A stretch of 64,000 nt of DNA from Candidatus Coxiella mudrowiae (GTDB lineage Bacteria > Pseudomonadota > Gammaproteobacteria > Coxiellales > Coxiellaceae): the NCBI GenBank assembly GCA_001077715.1, contig CP011126.1, forward strand, positions 558,001 to 622,000. The letters run 5' to 3'. The stretch's first letter is position 1, and each line of letters opens with the position of its first letter. Position numbers and translations under genes: made by a program. A model generated the notes under the pieces. The model worked only from the letters and a program-made list of their open reading frames with translations, was not told the origin of the DNA and made no database searches. Below, piece by piece: positions 31,928 through 41,514 of this stretch.

Positions 31928-32101
31928 ATGGATAAAAGACTATTAGAAATACTAGCTTGTCCGCTTTGTAAAGGGAAATTGGTATATAAGCAAGATGCGG
32001 AAGAGCTTCTTTGTCGCTTTGACAAGCTAGCCTACCCTATTCAAGGGGGAATCCCAGTTATGTTGGCTGACAAAGCCCGTTCATTAATAGAAGAGAGGTA
32101 G
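31928..32101 (+). CDS. Trm112-family protein (YcaR-like)
   Basis: 57 residues. [20 protein letters not shown] with one CPLC zinc-type pair, then [20 protein letters not shown], the usual Trm112/UPF0434 pattern. The second cysteine pair is reduced to a single Cys (LLCRF), as is common in this bacterial subgroup. Eukaryotic Trm112 activates methyltransferases; the bacterial role is unclear. It overlaps nothing but sits one base before kdsB, the usual neighbour in gammaproteobacteria. AGAGG precedes the start. Confidence 0.88.
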   Translation: MDKRLLEILACPLCKGKLVYKQDAEELLCRFDKLAYPIQGGIPVMLADKARSLIEER

Positions 32102-32102
32102 G

Positions 32103-32855
32103 ATGGAATTCCGAGTCATCATACCAGTTCGTTATGATTCTAGCCGCCTACCCGGTAAAGCCTTGGCAGATATCGCCGGTAAGCCGATGATTCAACACGT
32201 CTACGAATGTGCCGTGAAAAGTGGTGCGGAAGATGTTGTGATCGCGACCGATGATAAACAAATAAGTAAAGTAGCAGAAGATTTTGGGGCAATGGTTTGT
32301 ATGACTTCTTCTGATCATCAGTCGGGAACGGAACGCATCGCAGAAGCTGTTGTTGCTTTGGGTTTGGAGGACGATGAAATTGTAATCTGTTTGCAAGGTG
32401 ATGAACCCTTGATTACCCCGGAGGCTATTCGAAAACTAGCAGAGGATCTGGAGGAACATGATAATGTAAAAGCAGCTTCTCTCTGTACACCGATTACGGA
32501 TATTGACGAATTGTTTAATCCTAATACCACCAAAGTGGTTTTGAATCGTCGAAATTATGCTCTTTATTTTAGTCATGCTCCTATCCCGTGGGATCGCTCT
32601 ACTTTTAATAATAAAGAAAGTATTAAATTAAATGGCTATTATTTCCGCCATGTAGGTATTTATGCTTATCGGGTAGGATTTTTAGAAGAATACCTTTCTT
32701 GGGATAGCTGCTCTGCTGAAAAGCTCGAAGCTTTAGAACAACTGCGTATCTTATGGCACGGCGGTCGTATTCACATGGTAGTTACAAAAAAAAAATGCTT
32801 GCCTGGCGTTGATACGGAAGAGGATCTTCAACGCGTTCGCGAATATTTCAAGTAA
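32103..32855 (+). CDS. kdsB: 3-deoxy-manno-octulosonate cytidylyltransferase
   Basis: 250 residues. It makes CMP-Kdo, the activated sugar that links lipid A to the LPS core. Nucleotidyltransferase fold: [20 protein letters not shown], the CTP-binding loop; [50 protein letters not shown] with metal-binding Asp; [34 protein letters not shown]; and [13 protein letters not shown] at the end. All normal motifs are present. It is intact in a zone of decay, which argues that LPS inner core is still made. Confidence 0.95.
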   Translation: MEFRVIIPVRYDSSRLPGKALADIAGKPMIQHVYECAVKSGAEDVVIATDDKQISKVAEDFGAMVCMTSSDHQSGTERIAEAVVALGLEDDEIVICLQGDEPLITPEAIRKLAEDLEEHDNVKAASLCTPITDIDELFNPNTTKVVLNRRNYALYFSHAPIPWDRSTFNNKESIKLNGYYFRHVGIYAYRVGFLEEYLSWDSCSAEKLEALEQLRILWHGGRIHMVVTKKKCLPGVDTEEDLQRVREYFK

Positions 32856-32872
32856 ATTAAATTAAGTAAAGC

Positions 32873-33632
32873 ATGGAAAAGCTTTATGTAAAAACCCCGG
32901 TCATTAAATCTCGACCCATTCAAAAAATTTTTCGGGAGTGAGTTTTTTAAAAATGGAATGTTATCAACCGATAGGGTCTTTTAAAATCTGTGGTATTGGG
33001 CAGCTTTGTCAGAAGTGTGTGTATTGGCTGGAAAAAACATTTAGTGGCCTCTTCTGGGGGCAGGACTAGCCGTTCGCCTATGTGGGTCGTAAGCTTCAAG
33101 TTCCAGTAACCGTATTTGTTCCTTACTACCACCCATCCTTTGTTTATTAAACATATGGAAGCGGAAAATGCCCTATTAAAAATTGAAGATGATGTGTGGG
33201 ATGAAACCAATGAGATTGTTCAACCATTTGTACGAAAGATTTGTACGAAAGATTTGTACGAAAGATTTGTACGAAAGATCGATGGCGGATTTGTCCCTCC
33301 TTTTGATCATTCAGAAATTTGGGCCGGTCACTCCACGTTGATAGATGAAGTGGTTACCCAAATAAAAAAGCCAGCCGCTATTGTTGTGGCTGTAGGTGGT
33401 GGTGGACTTTCTTGCCGTATTTTGGAAGGTATCGATATAGGTGGAACGATGTTCCTTTGTTTGGCGTAGAAACTGAGGGCGCAGCTTCCTTTACCGGGGT
33501 GATTGAAGCCAACTGGTAGTAATCTTACCAAAAATTGACACTATCGCTACCTCTTTAGGTGCAAAGCGTAAATTATTTGATTGGACTAAAAAAACATTCT
33601 ATTACGTCTTTAGTAGTTACTGATAAATGAGC
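32873..33632 (+). pseudogene. PLP-dependent serine/threonine dehydratase pseudogene
   Basis: Fold-type II PLP enzyme related to L-serine/threonine dehydratases. Starts MEKLYVKTPVIKSRPIQKIF, then frame changes with LVASSGG (the phosphate-binding S-S-G-G). The longest open part has FIKHMEAENALLKIEDDVWD, PPFDHSEIWAGHSTLIDEVV and IVVAVGGGGLSC, the glycine-rich PLP phosphate loop. The PLP-lysine region (expected in a S-F-K-x-R motif near 32980) is scrambled. The reading ends at SITSLVVTDK and is cut where it meets the HMG-CoA reductase remnant. It contains a 4x13-base tandem expansion. Confidence 0.78.
33228..33279. repeat. 13-base unit, four perfect tandem copies
   Basis: TTGTACGAAAGAT repeated four times without mismatch inside the dehydratase pseudogene. 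The three extra copies add 39 bases (13 codons), so the frame was not shifted by the expansion. Confidence 0.97.
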
Positions 33633-34190
33633 CCATTAAATTCTTTTTAATATGAAGATTAACCAAGGCTTCTGGTGTAGTTTTCAAGCGCTCTTGACAC
33701 ACAGCGTGGGGAATTAACATATCAGCAATAACGTATTTGCCCCGACCTAATAAGCCGTTGATAGCAGATACCTTCTTGTCTACGCAGATATTACCCGAAA
33801 TGGAGACGTATTTGAGGCTGGGGTAGTTTTCTAGGAGCCAACTAATCACTGCATCCGCTGCTTTAGTCAGCATATTATGTCCAGAAGCGTCGCCTGTTGT
33901 GGCTTCGAGACGTAGGAACAAAAGGTTACCTACTACTTGGGTGTGTCAACAACTTACATTGCGGCAGAAACGACTGGTGCTGGAAACAACTTGTGCGATC
34001 GCTTCGTTCTTGTTGAGTTCATTCAGTACGAGCATTACCGAATGTGCGTCCTCGCCCTCCAATAAAATAGAACGAGTCATCCGGTCATCGAATATTGTGC
34101 ACTGGAGGCCAGCAGATTTTCGGGTAACGCTGGCTCCGCGATTGGTCAAAGGCCACATCTGTTTTCTCTCGGCAGATTATTGCTAATTCT
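33610..34190 (-). pseudogene. HMG-CoA reductase pseudogene (internal fragment)
   Basis: Mevalonate-pathway enzyme. First block: WPLTNRGASVTRKSAG and CTIFDDRMTRSILLEGEDAH. After a frameshift near 33945: HTQVVGNLLFLRLEATTGDA, SGHNMLTKAADAVISWLLEN, YPSLKYVSISGNICVDKKVS (DKK catalytic lysine region), NGLLGRGKYVIADM, LHIKKNLMGSFIS. The N-terminal part and everything after the NLMGS block (including the C-terminal catalytic His) are missing. It is flanked directly by the kinase-ATPase remnant on one side and the convergent dehydratase remnant on the other. Confidence 0.82.
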
Positions 34191-34231
34191 TCCACATCAT
34201 CGACCGATCAGATAGAAACTATCACTGAGCC

Positions 34232-34255
34232 AATGTTGTAGATAATGTTGTAGAT
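34232..34255. repeat. 12-base unit, two perfect tandem copies
   Basis: AATGTTGTAGAT twice head to tail within the kinase-ATPase pseudogene (frame-preserving). Confidence 0.9.
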
Positions 34256-34710
34256 TCTGAAGTGTTAGAGGTTTTAAATTAAGTTCAACGAACTGACTGG
34301 GTATTGTCTTTAAAGACTGAAGCGCTGGCGTCAAAGGGTGAATATCAGTAACTTCGGTGGAACGGTAAGCACCCAAAATTAAAACATTTTTAAGCTCAAA
34401 TTTTTGAGTCAGCAAAGCGAACAATTGAATAGCGCTAACGGAAGCTTATTGCCAATCATTAAGAAAGAGTGTCAATGGTTTTAAATAAGAAGCAGAAATT
34501 TGAAGGAATTCTGAGAAGGCGTATTCAAATCGCATCTCGAGCACTTCAGCACTTAAGAATTCTGTACTGATCATCATACTAGGGAAAATCCTTTTTAACT
34601 TAGGGACCATTCGGGCGAGAAAAGGAAGATTAATACCAACGGTTGCTTGGACAGCTTCCACCCATCGCACATAAGTTTTTTCATCTTGCTCAAGTTCTCA
34701 AGTTTATAAG

Positions 34711-34737
34711 ATAGCTTCGATAGCTTCGATAGCTTCG
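34711..34737. repeat. 9-base unit, three perfect tandem copies
   Basis: ATAGCTTCG three times in a row in the kinase-ATPase pseudogene (frame-preserving). Confidence 0.9.
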
Positions 34738-35861
34738 GTGACGGTAATCCAAGCGCTGTAGGGAGTGGTTCGATGGAGCTGATCGAATTTTCCTTTGGCG
34801 GTAAAGCCGCCGTGGAGGGTGATGTATTTTTCGACTTCGCGGATGATGGAAGGTTTTCTCGACGTCGGGAGGCCCGGCGATAAAGAGTGCTTTTAAGGGT
34901 TGGGCTCGATCAAGGAATTGAGTGACTTCCTGAATGAGGCGCTTTCGTCCATAGAGTTTTTAAGTGAGGGCGAAACGTTCGGGGAGATCGGCCGATGGCG
35001 ATGTGGAAGGACTTGCGTTCCCCGGCTTTGAGCATCCGCAGACAGGTTTCCAAATCTTTGATGGGCGCATGAGCACTTTAGATTTAGCGAGCGGCTTTTG
35101 CACGATCTGAGTTAAAACGGGCGGGGATGTTGGGATTAAGCTGAGTTAAATTGGGTGGTGCTTTAAGTAAGGAGGTGCGCTTGAATTAATTCGAGGGGAT
35201 CGCCTTGGAAAGGAGGTTATCCGGCCGAGCAGTTTAAAGAGGGTGGCATCGAAGGTATAAAAATCGGTGCGATAATCGATGGGGCGATGGATGTGCCTGG
35301 TTTGTTTAGGGGCCATGTGGGAGAAAACTGCCTTCGAATTCGCCTTCGTGGGGTTGGGTTTTCAAAGAAGCTTTTTGAGCGAGGCTGAAATCAAAAAGGG
35401 TGATGGTAAGATTTTTGGGATCGACGAGGATATTGTCGGGTTTAATATCTTTATGGACGATTTTGGCTTTGTGGATTTGGGTGAGGATCTGCAACAGGCG
35501 CAAAGCAAGTGTCAAAATCGTGGTGAGCGAGGGTTTTTCTTTATCGACAAACTGATCTACTGATCTAAGGTTAAATCGGGTTCAGCTTTTAAGATTAAGA
35601 CGAGTTGGAGCCCGACCTGCTCAAGAGCGAGGGCTTTGGGGATGCCCTTTAATTAAGGGTTTCTTGCAGGAGTTGGAATTCGTATTCAAGTCCGCTCATT
35701 GAGCTTGTGATCGGCGGTCGTGAGAAGAGTGAGTTTGATGAGGACAGAGGTATAGTTGGGAGTCCGAAGGCTTGAGCGCGATAGTAGGCGAAGAAATCGC
35801 CGCGGGCGAACAATTGAATGTCCGTATAGCCAGAGATTTCTAAAGGGTCCATCGGCGCCAT

Positions 35862-36239
35862 CCGTTGTCTTTCCTGGATTTTTTCACGTACTTATAATTG
35901 TACTTGATTTCTTGATTTTTCGATCAATATTCTCGGCTCTTCCAACCTACTTTTTCCCTAAAGCGAGAAATTAGAAGCAAGATTGGTTATCGTTAGGCAC
36001 AGAATTCAATCTATTCAATCTAGGGGATAAAAGTTTACAGTGATACTCGCAAAAACTATTAGCGTTTATCTCTCGGCTATGGATAATCGTAAATCGGGTG
36101 TTATAATTTTTCCCTTGTTATAATTTTTCCCTCTATTTGGTCTTTAGCACGAAGGATTTGTGACGCACTGAAATATAGCGAATTGTTGACAGACCTAAGC
36201 TAAGGATAAGGAATAATTAGGAAAAGGTGCCTTATTATC
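35862..36239. other. Intergenic region upstream of the bamA operon
   Basis: No coding frame with family resemblance. It holds a tandem 17-base duplication that includes TTATAAT twice, and a TTGACA at 36186-36191 followed 20 bases later by AATAAT, so a promoter is possible but the spacing is poor. No convincing sigmaE-type promoter was found. Confidence 0.5.
36099..36132. repeat. 17-base unit, two perfect tandem copies
   Basis: TGTTATAATTTTTCCCT twice, upstream of bamA. Each copy contains a TATAAT hexamer, so the duplication may have doubled a -10 element. Confidence 0.93.
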
Positions 36240-38645
36240 ATGAGAGTTCATAAACGCTTCTTATTCACGATTCCACTAATTGTTTTCTGTCTTTCTTTTA
36301 GTTTGTCAGCCTATGCTTTTGTTATCCGTTCTATTCAAATCCAAGGCTTGCAAGGGATTTCGGAAAGCACAGTTCGCAGTTATCTTCCGATCCATGAAGG
36401 GCAAGAATATTTTTCCCGGCGCGGCCAAGCCATTATTAAAGCACTCTATAAAACGGGATTTTTTGACAATGTTCAACTGAATCGCCGTGGGGAAGCTCTT
36501 ATTATTACCGTAAAAGAACGTCCCACAATAAGTTTGATTCGTCTTAGCGGTAATAAACCTATTACTAGTAAAAAATTGCGGTACATTTTGAACAAATTGG
36601 GAATTGTAGAGGGGCAGACCTTTGATCCTACTAAATTAAAGAAAATCGAGCAGGGGTTGGAACAGAAATATGGTGTAATGGGATACCACGCAGCCCATAT
36701 ATCGACTAACGTCATTAGAGAGTCTTGCAATCGCGTAGCGCTCTATATCAATATTAATGAGGGCAGGATTGCGAAAGTCCTCTCCATTCAATTTGTTGGA
36801 AATTGCGCATTTAGTGCTCGCACTTTGCGCAGCCAGTTTAAATTAACAACTCCTGGTTTATTTACATGTATTAGCCACGCCGATCGTTATTCACAAATTA
36901 AATTAGAAGAAGATTTAGAAAGACTCATTACATTTTATTTAAATCATGGTTATTTACGTTTTCGAGTTGTTTCCCACGACGTTCGATGCTCGCAGGATAA
37001 ACAAAGTGTTTATATCACGGTTTACGTCAATGAAGGACCGGTATACCGAATTAATGGTTATGAGATAAGTGGTGAGACTTACGGTTTTAAAGAGCGACTT
37101 TATAGATTAATTACATTAAAACCCGGTGATATATTTTCTCGCCAAGCCATAATTGATACCAACACAAAAATCGGTAATTTCCTAGCAGATCGGGGCTACG
37201 CATTTGCGAGAGTGACAATCATTCCAACAATTGATGATCAACAACATTTGGTCCATATAAATTTTACTATAGTGCCTGGTGAACGGGTTTATGTACGGCG
37301 GATTAATTTCCTCGGCAATCAACGAACGGATCAAGAAGTATTGCGTGGAGAAATGCCTCAATACGAAGGAAGCATATACTCTTTATCAAAAATTGAAGAA
37401 TCCAAACGACGCTTAGAATTACTGAATTATTTGTCCGACGTTACTTACACGCCGCAACCGGTACCCAACTCTCGTGACCAAGTGGATTTATATTATTATG
37501 TCAAAGAAGTTGCAGCAGGGAGAGCCAGCATTCAAGGTGGTTATTCAGACGTCTATGGTTTTTTGTATGGCGCCAGTATATCGGAACCCAATTTTATGGG
37601 AACGGGGAAGTACGTCTCGATTGGATTTCAAAATAGTCAATATCAACAAAATTATTTCATCAGTTATAACAATCCTTATTACACGACATGGGGCTTACGG
37701 CTAGGCTTCTCAATTTATTATTCTCGTATTAAACCGAATGCAAAATTTAACCTTGCCTCTTATTTAGAAGATGGTTATGGAGCCGATGTCACCTACGGCT
37801 ATCCTGTTTCGGAACGTAATTCAATTACGTTTGGTTACGGATTGGAACATATCACTATCAGTCATGTCGATATCGCTAACGCTGCACCGAGTGTGCTGGC
37901 TTTTTGTGGCACCACTAACGGGGTGCAAAATACCAGTGCCAACTATAACCAAGTTAAATTGACAGCAGGGTGGGTTTACAATGGGCTTGACCGTGCTATT
38001 TTCCCAACTAAAGGTCTTTATACGGGATTAGGCTTGGAAGTAGGTGTTCCTCTTTTTAAATCCAGTTTGGATTATTATTTGGCAACGTACGCAGCAAAAT
38101 ATTATCAACCATTGGGTCATGGGTTTATTTTAAATTTATTAGAAACCCTCGGTTATGGAGACAAATTCGGTCATGATCGGTTGCCCTTTTTCAAAAACTT
38201 TTTTGCTGGAGGAATTGGCTCTGTTCCTGCTTTTGCTCCAAATTCATTAGGTCCAAAGAATCGTTATCCACTTGGTAGTGATTTCGGCGCTATTGGTGGT
38301 AATTTAGAAACTATTTTTGGAGTGCATTTAATTTTGCCGCAATTTAGTCAAAAGGTTCGTACTGCCATTGTGTTTGATGCAGGAAATGTTTTTCAGGTAC
38401 CTCGATTTCCAGGAGATATCGCAATTCCAGCACGGGGCGGTGTTTCTGATCCTGAGGCGAATATCCGGCCACAGATTATCCAAGACGATAAATTTTCTCT
38501 TAAAAATTTACGCCCCTCGTTGGGTGTTTCTGTAGAATGGTACACGCCTTTTGCGCCAATCGATTTCACTTTAGCCTTCCCGCTGAATCGTCGAGCAGGG
38601 GATAATTTCCAAGCATTTCAATTTTCTTTTGGGATGAGCTTGTAA
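36240..38645 (+). CDS. bamA: Outer membrane protein assembly factor BamA
   Basis: 801 residues. Essential core of the machine that folds beta-barrel proteins into the outer membrane. A signal peptide (MRVHKRFLFTIPLIVFCLSF, cleaved near SAYA) is followed by five POTRA domains (about 25-425), starting FVIRSIQIQGLQGISESTVR and including VYVRRINFLGNQRTDQEVLR. The Omp85 barrel starts near GRASIQGGYSDVYGFLYGAS and ends with the terminal aromatic-free FQFSFGMSL. Loop 6, normally V-R-G-F/Y, reads GSVPAFAPNSLGPK with Pro663 and Ala664 in place of Arg-Gly. The frame is otherwise complete. It heads bamA-skp-lpxD-fabZ-lpxA. Confidence 0.95.
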   Translation: MRVHKRFLFTIPLIVFCLSFSLSAYAFVIRSIQIQGLQGISESTVRSYLPIHEGQEYFSRRGQAIIKALYKTGFFDNVQLNRRGEALIITVKERPTISLIRLSGNKPITSKKLRYILNKLGIVEGQTFDPTKLKKIEQGLEQKYGVMGYHAAHISTNVIRESCNRVALYININEGRIAKVLSIQFVGNCAFSARTLRSQFKLTTPGLFTCISHADRYSQIKLEEDLERLITFYLNHGYLRFRVVSHDVRCSQDKQSVYITVYVNEGPVYRINGYEISGETYGFKERLYRLITLKPGDIFSRQAIIDTNTKIGNFLADRGYAFARVTIIPTIDDQQHLVHINFTIVPGERVYVRRINFLGNQRTDQEVLRGEMPQYEGSIYSLSKIEESKRRLELLNYLSDVTYTPQPVPNSRDQVDLYYYVKEVAAGRASIQGGYSDVYGFLYGASISEPNFMGTGKYVSIGFQNSQYQQNYFISYNNPYYTTWGLRLGFSIYYSRIKPNAKFNLASYLEDGYGADVTYGYPVSERNSITFGYGLEHITISHVDIANAAPSVLAFCGTTNGVQNTSANYNQVKLTAGWVYNGLDRAIFPTKGLYTGLGLEVGVPLFKSSLDYYLATYAAKYYQPLGHGFILNLLETLGYGDKFGHDRLPFFKNFFAGGIGSVPAFAPNSLGPKNRYPLGSDFGAIGGNLETIFGVHLILPQFSQKVRTAIVFDAGNVFQVPRFPGDIAIPARGGVSDPEANIRPQIIQDDKFSLKNLRPSLGVSVEWYTPFAPIDFTLAFPLNRRAGDNFQAFQFSFGMSL

Positions 38646-38723
38646 GGGGAAGAGTTGAGCGGAGCTTGGTTTAGATACGAACCTGAACTATAATGGGCGC
38701 TACTTTATTTTAAGGAGAACGTC

Positions 38724-39221
38724 ATGATGAAGCGCTTATTTGCAGCCACCTGTTTATCAGTGGCAATAAATTGGACAGCGGCTGCTATTGGGCAAACCGT
38801 GGGAAGGGTGGATATGCGGCAAATTTTTCAAGCATCACCGCAGGTTAAGAATATCAATACCCAGCTTGAAAAAAAATTTTCACCACAACGTGAAAGAATT
38901 ATTAATTTAGGTAAATCCTTGCAAGAGGATGCTAAAAAATTTCAACGCAATGAGGCAGTAATGAGTGAAAAAGAAAAGCAAGATCTAAAAAATAAAATTG
39001 ATGAAAAACAAAAGGAACTTCAGCAAGCACAAGTCGAATTTCAGCAAGGATTATATAATGCACAGAATAAAGCCATGGCTGAATTTATGACAAAAATTTC
39101 AGGCGCTGTAAGAGCTGTTGCTGAAAAAGAGAAAGTGGATTTGGTTTTACCAAAGGACACCGTACTCTATGCGAGAGATAGTAAAGATATCACCTCAGAC
39201 GTGATTTCCAAATTGAAATAG
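38724..39221 (+). CDS. skp: Periplasmic chaperone Skp (OmpH family)
   Basis: 165 residues. It carries unfolded outer-membrane proteins through the periplasm to BamA. Signal peptide MMKRLFAATCLSVAINWTAA, then GRVDMRQIFQASPQVKNINT, a long charged coiled-coil arm (residues about 45-120: QLEKKFSPQRERIINLGKSL, KEKQDLKNKIDEKQKELQQA) and the closing body VAEKEKVDLVLPKDTVLYAR. AAGGAG lies 8 bases upstream. The gene follows bamA by 78 bases and precedes lpxD by 11, as in many gammaproteobacteria. Confidence 0.92.
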   Translation: MMKRLFAATCLSVAINWTAAAIGQTVGRVDMRQIFQASPQVKNINTQLEKKFSPQRERIINLGKSLQEDAKKFQRNEAVMSEKEKQDLKNKIDEKQKELQQAQVEFQQGLYNAQNKAMAEFMTKISGAVRAVAEKEKVDLVLPKDTVLYARDSKDITSDVISKLK

Positions 39222-39232
39222 CCTTTAATTTT

Positions 39233-40288
39233 GTGATCAAATTTGAAATAACTTATACACTCAATGAATTAGCAAACGCCATCGGTGCCACGGTGAAGGG
39301 CCATGGTGATTGCAAAATTCATAATATCGCTTCAATTGTGAACGCTCAGCCCGGAGAAATAAGTTTCCTTGCAGATCGCAAGTATCAAAAATATTTAACA
39401 AAAACAAAAGCTTCGGCATTATTATTAGATAAAAAGTTAGCAAAAAACTGTCCTATAAACGCCCTTATTATGCCGAACCCTAAGCTGGGATTTATCAAAC
39501 TATTAGCTTTATTGCGACCTGAAGTGAGACCAAAGCCAGGTATTCATCCCACTGCTGTTATCGGAGAGAATTGTCAAATCGATCCGATTGTGTACGTTGG
39601 GGCTTATGCTGTCATAGAAGATGAAGTGGTGATTGGTTCTCGAACCATTATCGGAGCAGGAACGAGTATTGGCCGCGGCAGTCAACTGGGCGTAGATTGT
39701 TGTTTGTATAATCGGGTAACTTTATACCATCACACCATTATGGGTGATCGAAATATTCTTCACAGTGGTGTCGTTATTGGTGCAGATGGATTTGGTTTAG
39801 CTCAAGATGAACAACGTCGATGGATTAAGATTCCTCAAGTGGCACGAGTGGTCATTGGAGACGATGTAGAAATTGGAGCTAACACCACAATTGATCGAGG
39901 AGCACTTGAAGATACGGTAATTGGAAATGGCGTTAAATTGGATAATTTAATTATGATTGGCCATAACGTTCGCATAGGCGATCATACAGCGATTGCTGGC
40001 TGTGCTGGTATCGCTGGAAGCACTACTATTGGACGCCATTGCATGATTGGTGGCGGTGCAGGTCTTAATGGCCATATTGATATTTGTGACAACGTCGTTA
40101 TTACGGGTATGAGCATGATCCAAAAATCAATTACTAAGCCCGGGGTGTATTCGTCAGGGACGGGAATGCAACCCAGTCGTGAATGGCACAAAAGTGTCAT
40201 TAGGTTTTGGCAACTCGAGGAACTCGCAAAAAGATTAAAACGATTAGAGAGGTTGTACGATGATCGTGATGGAAACCAGCGAGATTAA
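39233..40288 (+). CDS. lpxD: UDP-3-O-acylglucosamine N-acyltransferase
   Basis: 351 residues from a GTG start. Third step of lipid A synthesis: adds the second 3-hydroxyacyl chain to the glucosamine nitrogen. An N-terminal uridine-binding domain ([20 protein letters not shown]) precedes a left-handed beta-helix of hexapeptide repeats ([40 protein letters not shown]). The catalytic histidine lies in [22 protein letters not shown]-terminal helix ends the protein. The last 29 bases overlap fabZ. Confidence 0.95.
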   Translation: MIKFEITYTLNELANAIGATVKGHGDCKIHNIASIVNAQPGEISFLADRKYQKYLTKTKASALLLDKKLAKNCPINALIMPNPKLGFIKLLALLRPEVRPKPGIHPTAVIGENCQIDPIVYVGAYAVIEDEVVIGSRTIIGAGTSIGRGSQLGVDCCLYNRVTLYHHTIMGDRNILHSGVVIGADGFGLAQDEQRRWIKIPQVARVVIGDDVEIGANTTIDRGALEDTVIGNGVKLDNLIMIGHNVRIGDHTAIAGCAGIAGSTTIGRHCMIGGGAGLNGHIDICDNVVITGMSMIQKSITKPGVYSSGTGMQPSREWHKSVIRFWQLEELAKRLKRLERLYDDRDGNQRD

Positions 40289-40706
40289 AAAATATATCCC
40301 CCATCGATATCCCTTTTTGTTGGTTGACCGGGTGATAGCGATGGAAAAACACAAGTCCTTAGTGGCAATTAAAAATATCACGGCTAATGAACCTTTCTTT
40401 ATCGGACATTTTCCTGTTCGTCCAGTAATGCCAGGCGTTTTGATTATTGAGTCTTTAGCACAAGCAGCGGGGATTTTAATTGTTAAATCCCTTGATTTAC
40501 CTGAATACCATGAGGATATTTATTTTTTTGCTGGTGTGGATAATGCACGATTTAAGCGCGTCGTCGAACCGGGTGACCAATTAGTTTTAGAAGTCAAAGT
40601 ACTTAAATCGGGACGTTTGTGGAAATTTGAGGGAGAGGCAAAGGTTGAAGGACAGCTTGCCTGTAAAGCCAAATTTATCACAATAAGAGACAAAAAGAGT
40701 GATTGA
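40260..40706 (+). CDS. fabZ: 3-hydroxyacyl-[acyl-carrier-protein] dehydratase
   Basis: 148 residues (or 145 from the ATG at 40269). Dehydrates 3-hydroxyacyl-ACP in fatty-acid elongation. It competes with LpxA/LpxD for the same substrate, which explains the operon. Hot-dog fold: [20 protein letters not shown], then [20 protein letters not shown] with the catalytic His and Glu, AQAAGILIV, and [20 protein letters not shown]. It is complete. It overlaps lpxD by 29 bases and lpxA by 8, so translation of the three is likely coupled. Confidence 0.96.
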   Translation: MIVMETSEIKKYIPHRYPFLLVDRVIAMEKHKSLVAIKNITANEPFFIGHFPVRPVMPGVLIIESLAQAAGILIVKSLDLPEYHEDIYFFAGVDNARFKRVVEPGDQLVLEVKVLKSGRLWKFEGEAKVEGQLACKAKFITIRDKKSD

Positions 40707-41511
40707 CGAACGAGCACTTATTCATCCTAGCGCAAAAATTGGTTCCGATGTAACTGTTGGTCCCTGGACTTTCATTGGTGAAAATGCCGTAATTGGGGAT
40801 GATACTCAAATCGACGCTCATGTCATGATTGGAAAAAATACTGTGATAGGAAAAAATAATAAAATTTATCCGTATGCCTCTATTGGTTCTGATCCTCAAC
40901 ACATCAGGTATAAAGGTCAAGAAACTCGGCTAGAGATTGGAAATAGCAACGTCATTCGTGAATTTGTGACTATTAATCGCGGGACCTACGAAGGCCATGG
41001 TGTGACCTCCATCGGTCATAATAATTATTTGATGGCCTATTCTCATGTGGCCCATGACTGTCGAGTGAGAAGTCATGTTATTTTTGCTAATACTGCTTCA
41101 ATTGCAGGGCATGTTGAAGTAGGCGATCATGCAAATTTAGGTGCTTTTTCGGGAGTTCACCAGTTTTGTCGGATTGGTGCTTATTGTTTTCTAGGACGTG
41201 CAGCAAAGGTTTATCAAGATATTTTGCCTTACATGCTTGTTACTGGAAATCCCGGTATTCCCACAGCGTTGAATTCAGTCGGGTTGCGGCGCCATGGTTT
41301 TAATTCTAAGACGATGCAGTCGTTGAAATTGGCATATCGGCTAATTTACCGTACTAATCTTAAATTAGAAGATATCCGAATTGAGCTTGAAAAATTAGCC
41401 GTGGAAACTCCAGAGATTAATCAATTGTTGTTGATGATTAATAGCTCCACTCGTGGATTTGCACGTTATAAAAATAATGAGCAACTTTCAACACACGATA
41501 ATCTTGCTTAA
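40699..41511 (+). CDS. lpxA: UDP-N-acetylglucosamine O-acyltransferase
   Basis: 270 residues from a GTG that overlaps the fabZ stop. First step of lipid A synthesis: transfers 3-hydroxyacyl from ACP to UDP-GlcNAc. Left-handed beta-helix with repeats such as [20 protein letters not shown] and [20 protein letters not shown]. The catalytic His lies in [40 protein letters not shown] and [20 protein letters not shown] follow. The C-terminal helical domain ([20 protein letters not shown]) is complete. Last gene of the bamA cluster. No clear T-rich terminator was identified after it. Confidence 0.95.
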   Translation: MIDERALIHPSAKIGSDVTVGPWTFIGENAVIGDDTQIDAHVMIGKNTVIGKNNKIYPYASIGSDPQHIRYKGQETRLEIGNSNVIREFVTINRGTYEGHGVTSIGHNNYLMAYSHVAHDCRVRSHVIFANTASIAGHVEVGDHANLGAFSGVHQFCRIGAYCFLGRAAKVYQDILPYMLVTGNPGIPTALNSVGLRRHGFNSKTMQSLKLAYRLIYRTNLKLEDIRIELEKLAVETPEINQLLLMINSSTRGFARYKNNEQLSTHDNLA

Positions 41512-41514
41512 TCT

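Larger units (their letters stand above)
34197..35861 (-). pseudogene. Eukaryotic-like Ser/Thr protein kinase with predicted-ATPase domain, pseudogene
   Basis: The N-terminus reads MAPMDPLEISGYTDIQLFAR, GDFFAYYRAQAFGLPTI. The kinase catalytic loop is visible as KAKIVHKDIKPDNILVDPKN and the DFG position as DFSLAQ (Gly replaced by Ser). Beyond 34900 the ATPase part appears (FTAKGKFDQLHRTTPYSAWI, VRWVEAVQATVGINLPFLAR, FELKNVLILGAYRSTEVTDI). It resembles large kinase-ATPase signalling proteins that are usually over 1000 residues. Numerous frameshifts; the C-terminus is cut at the HMG-CoA reductase fragment. The central part looks visibly richer in G+C than its neighbours. It carries two short tandem repeats. 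Confidence 0.7.

Noticed and set aside
35205..35230. The minus strand near CGGATAACCTCCTT looks like the 3' end of 16S rRNA.
   Set aside because: Only about a dozen bases match; no other 16S sequence is nearby and the piece lies inside the kinase pseudogene.
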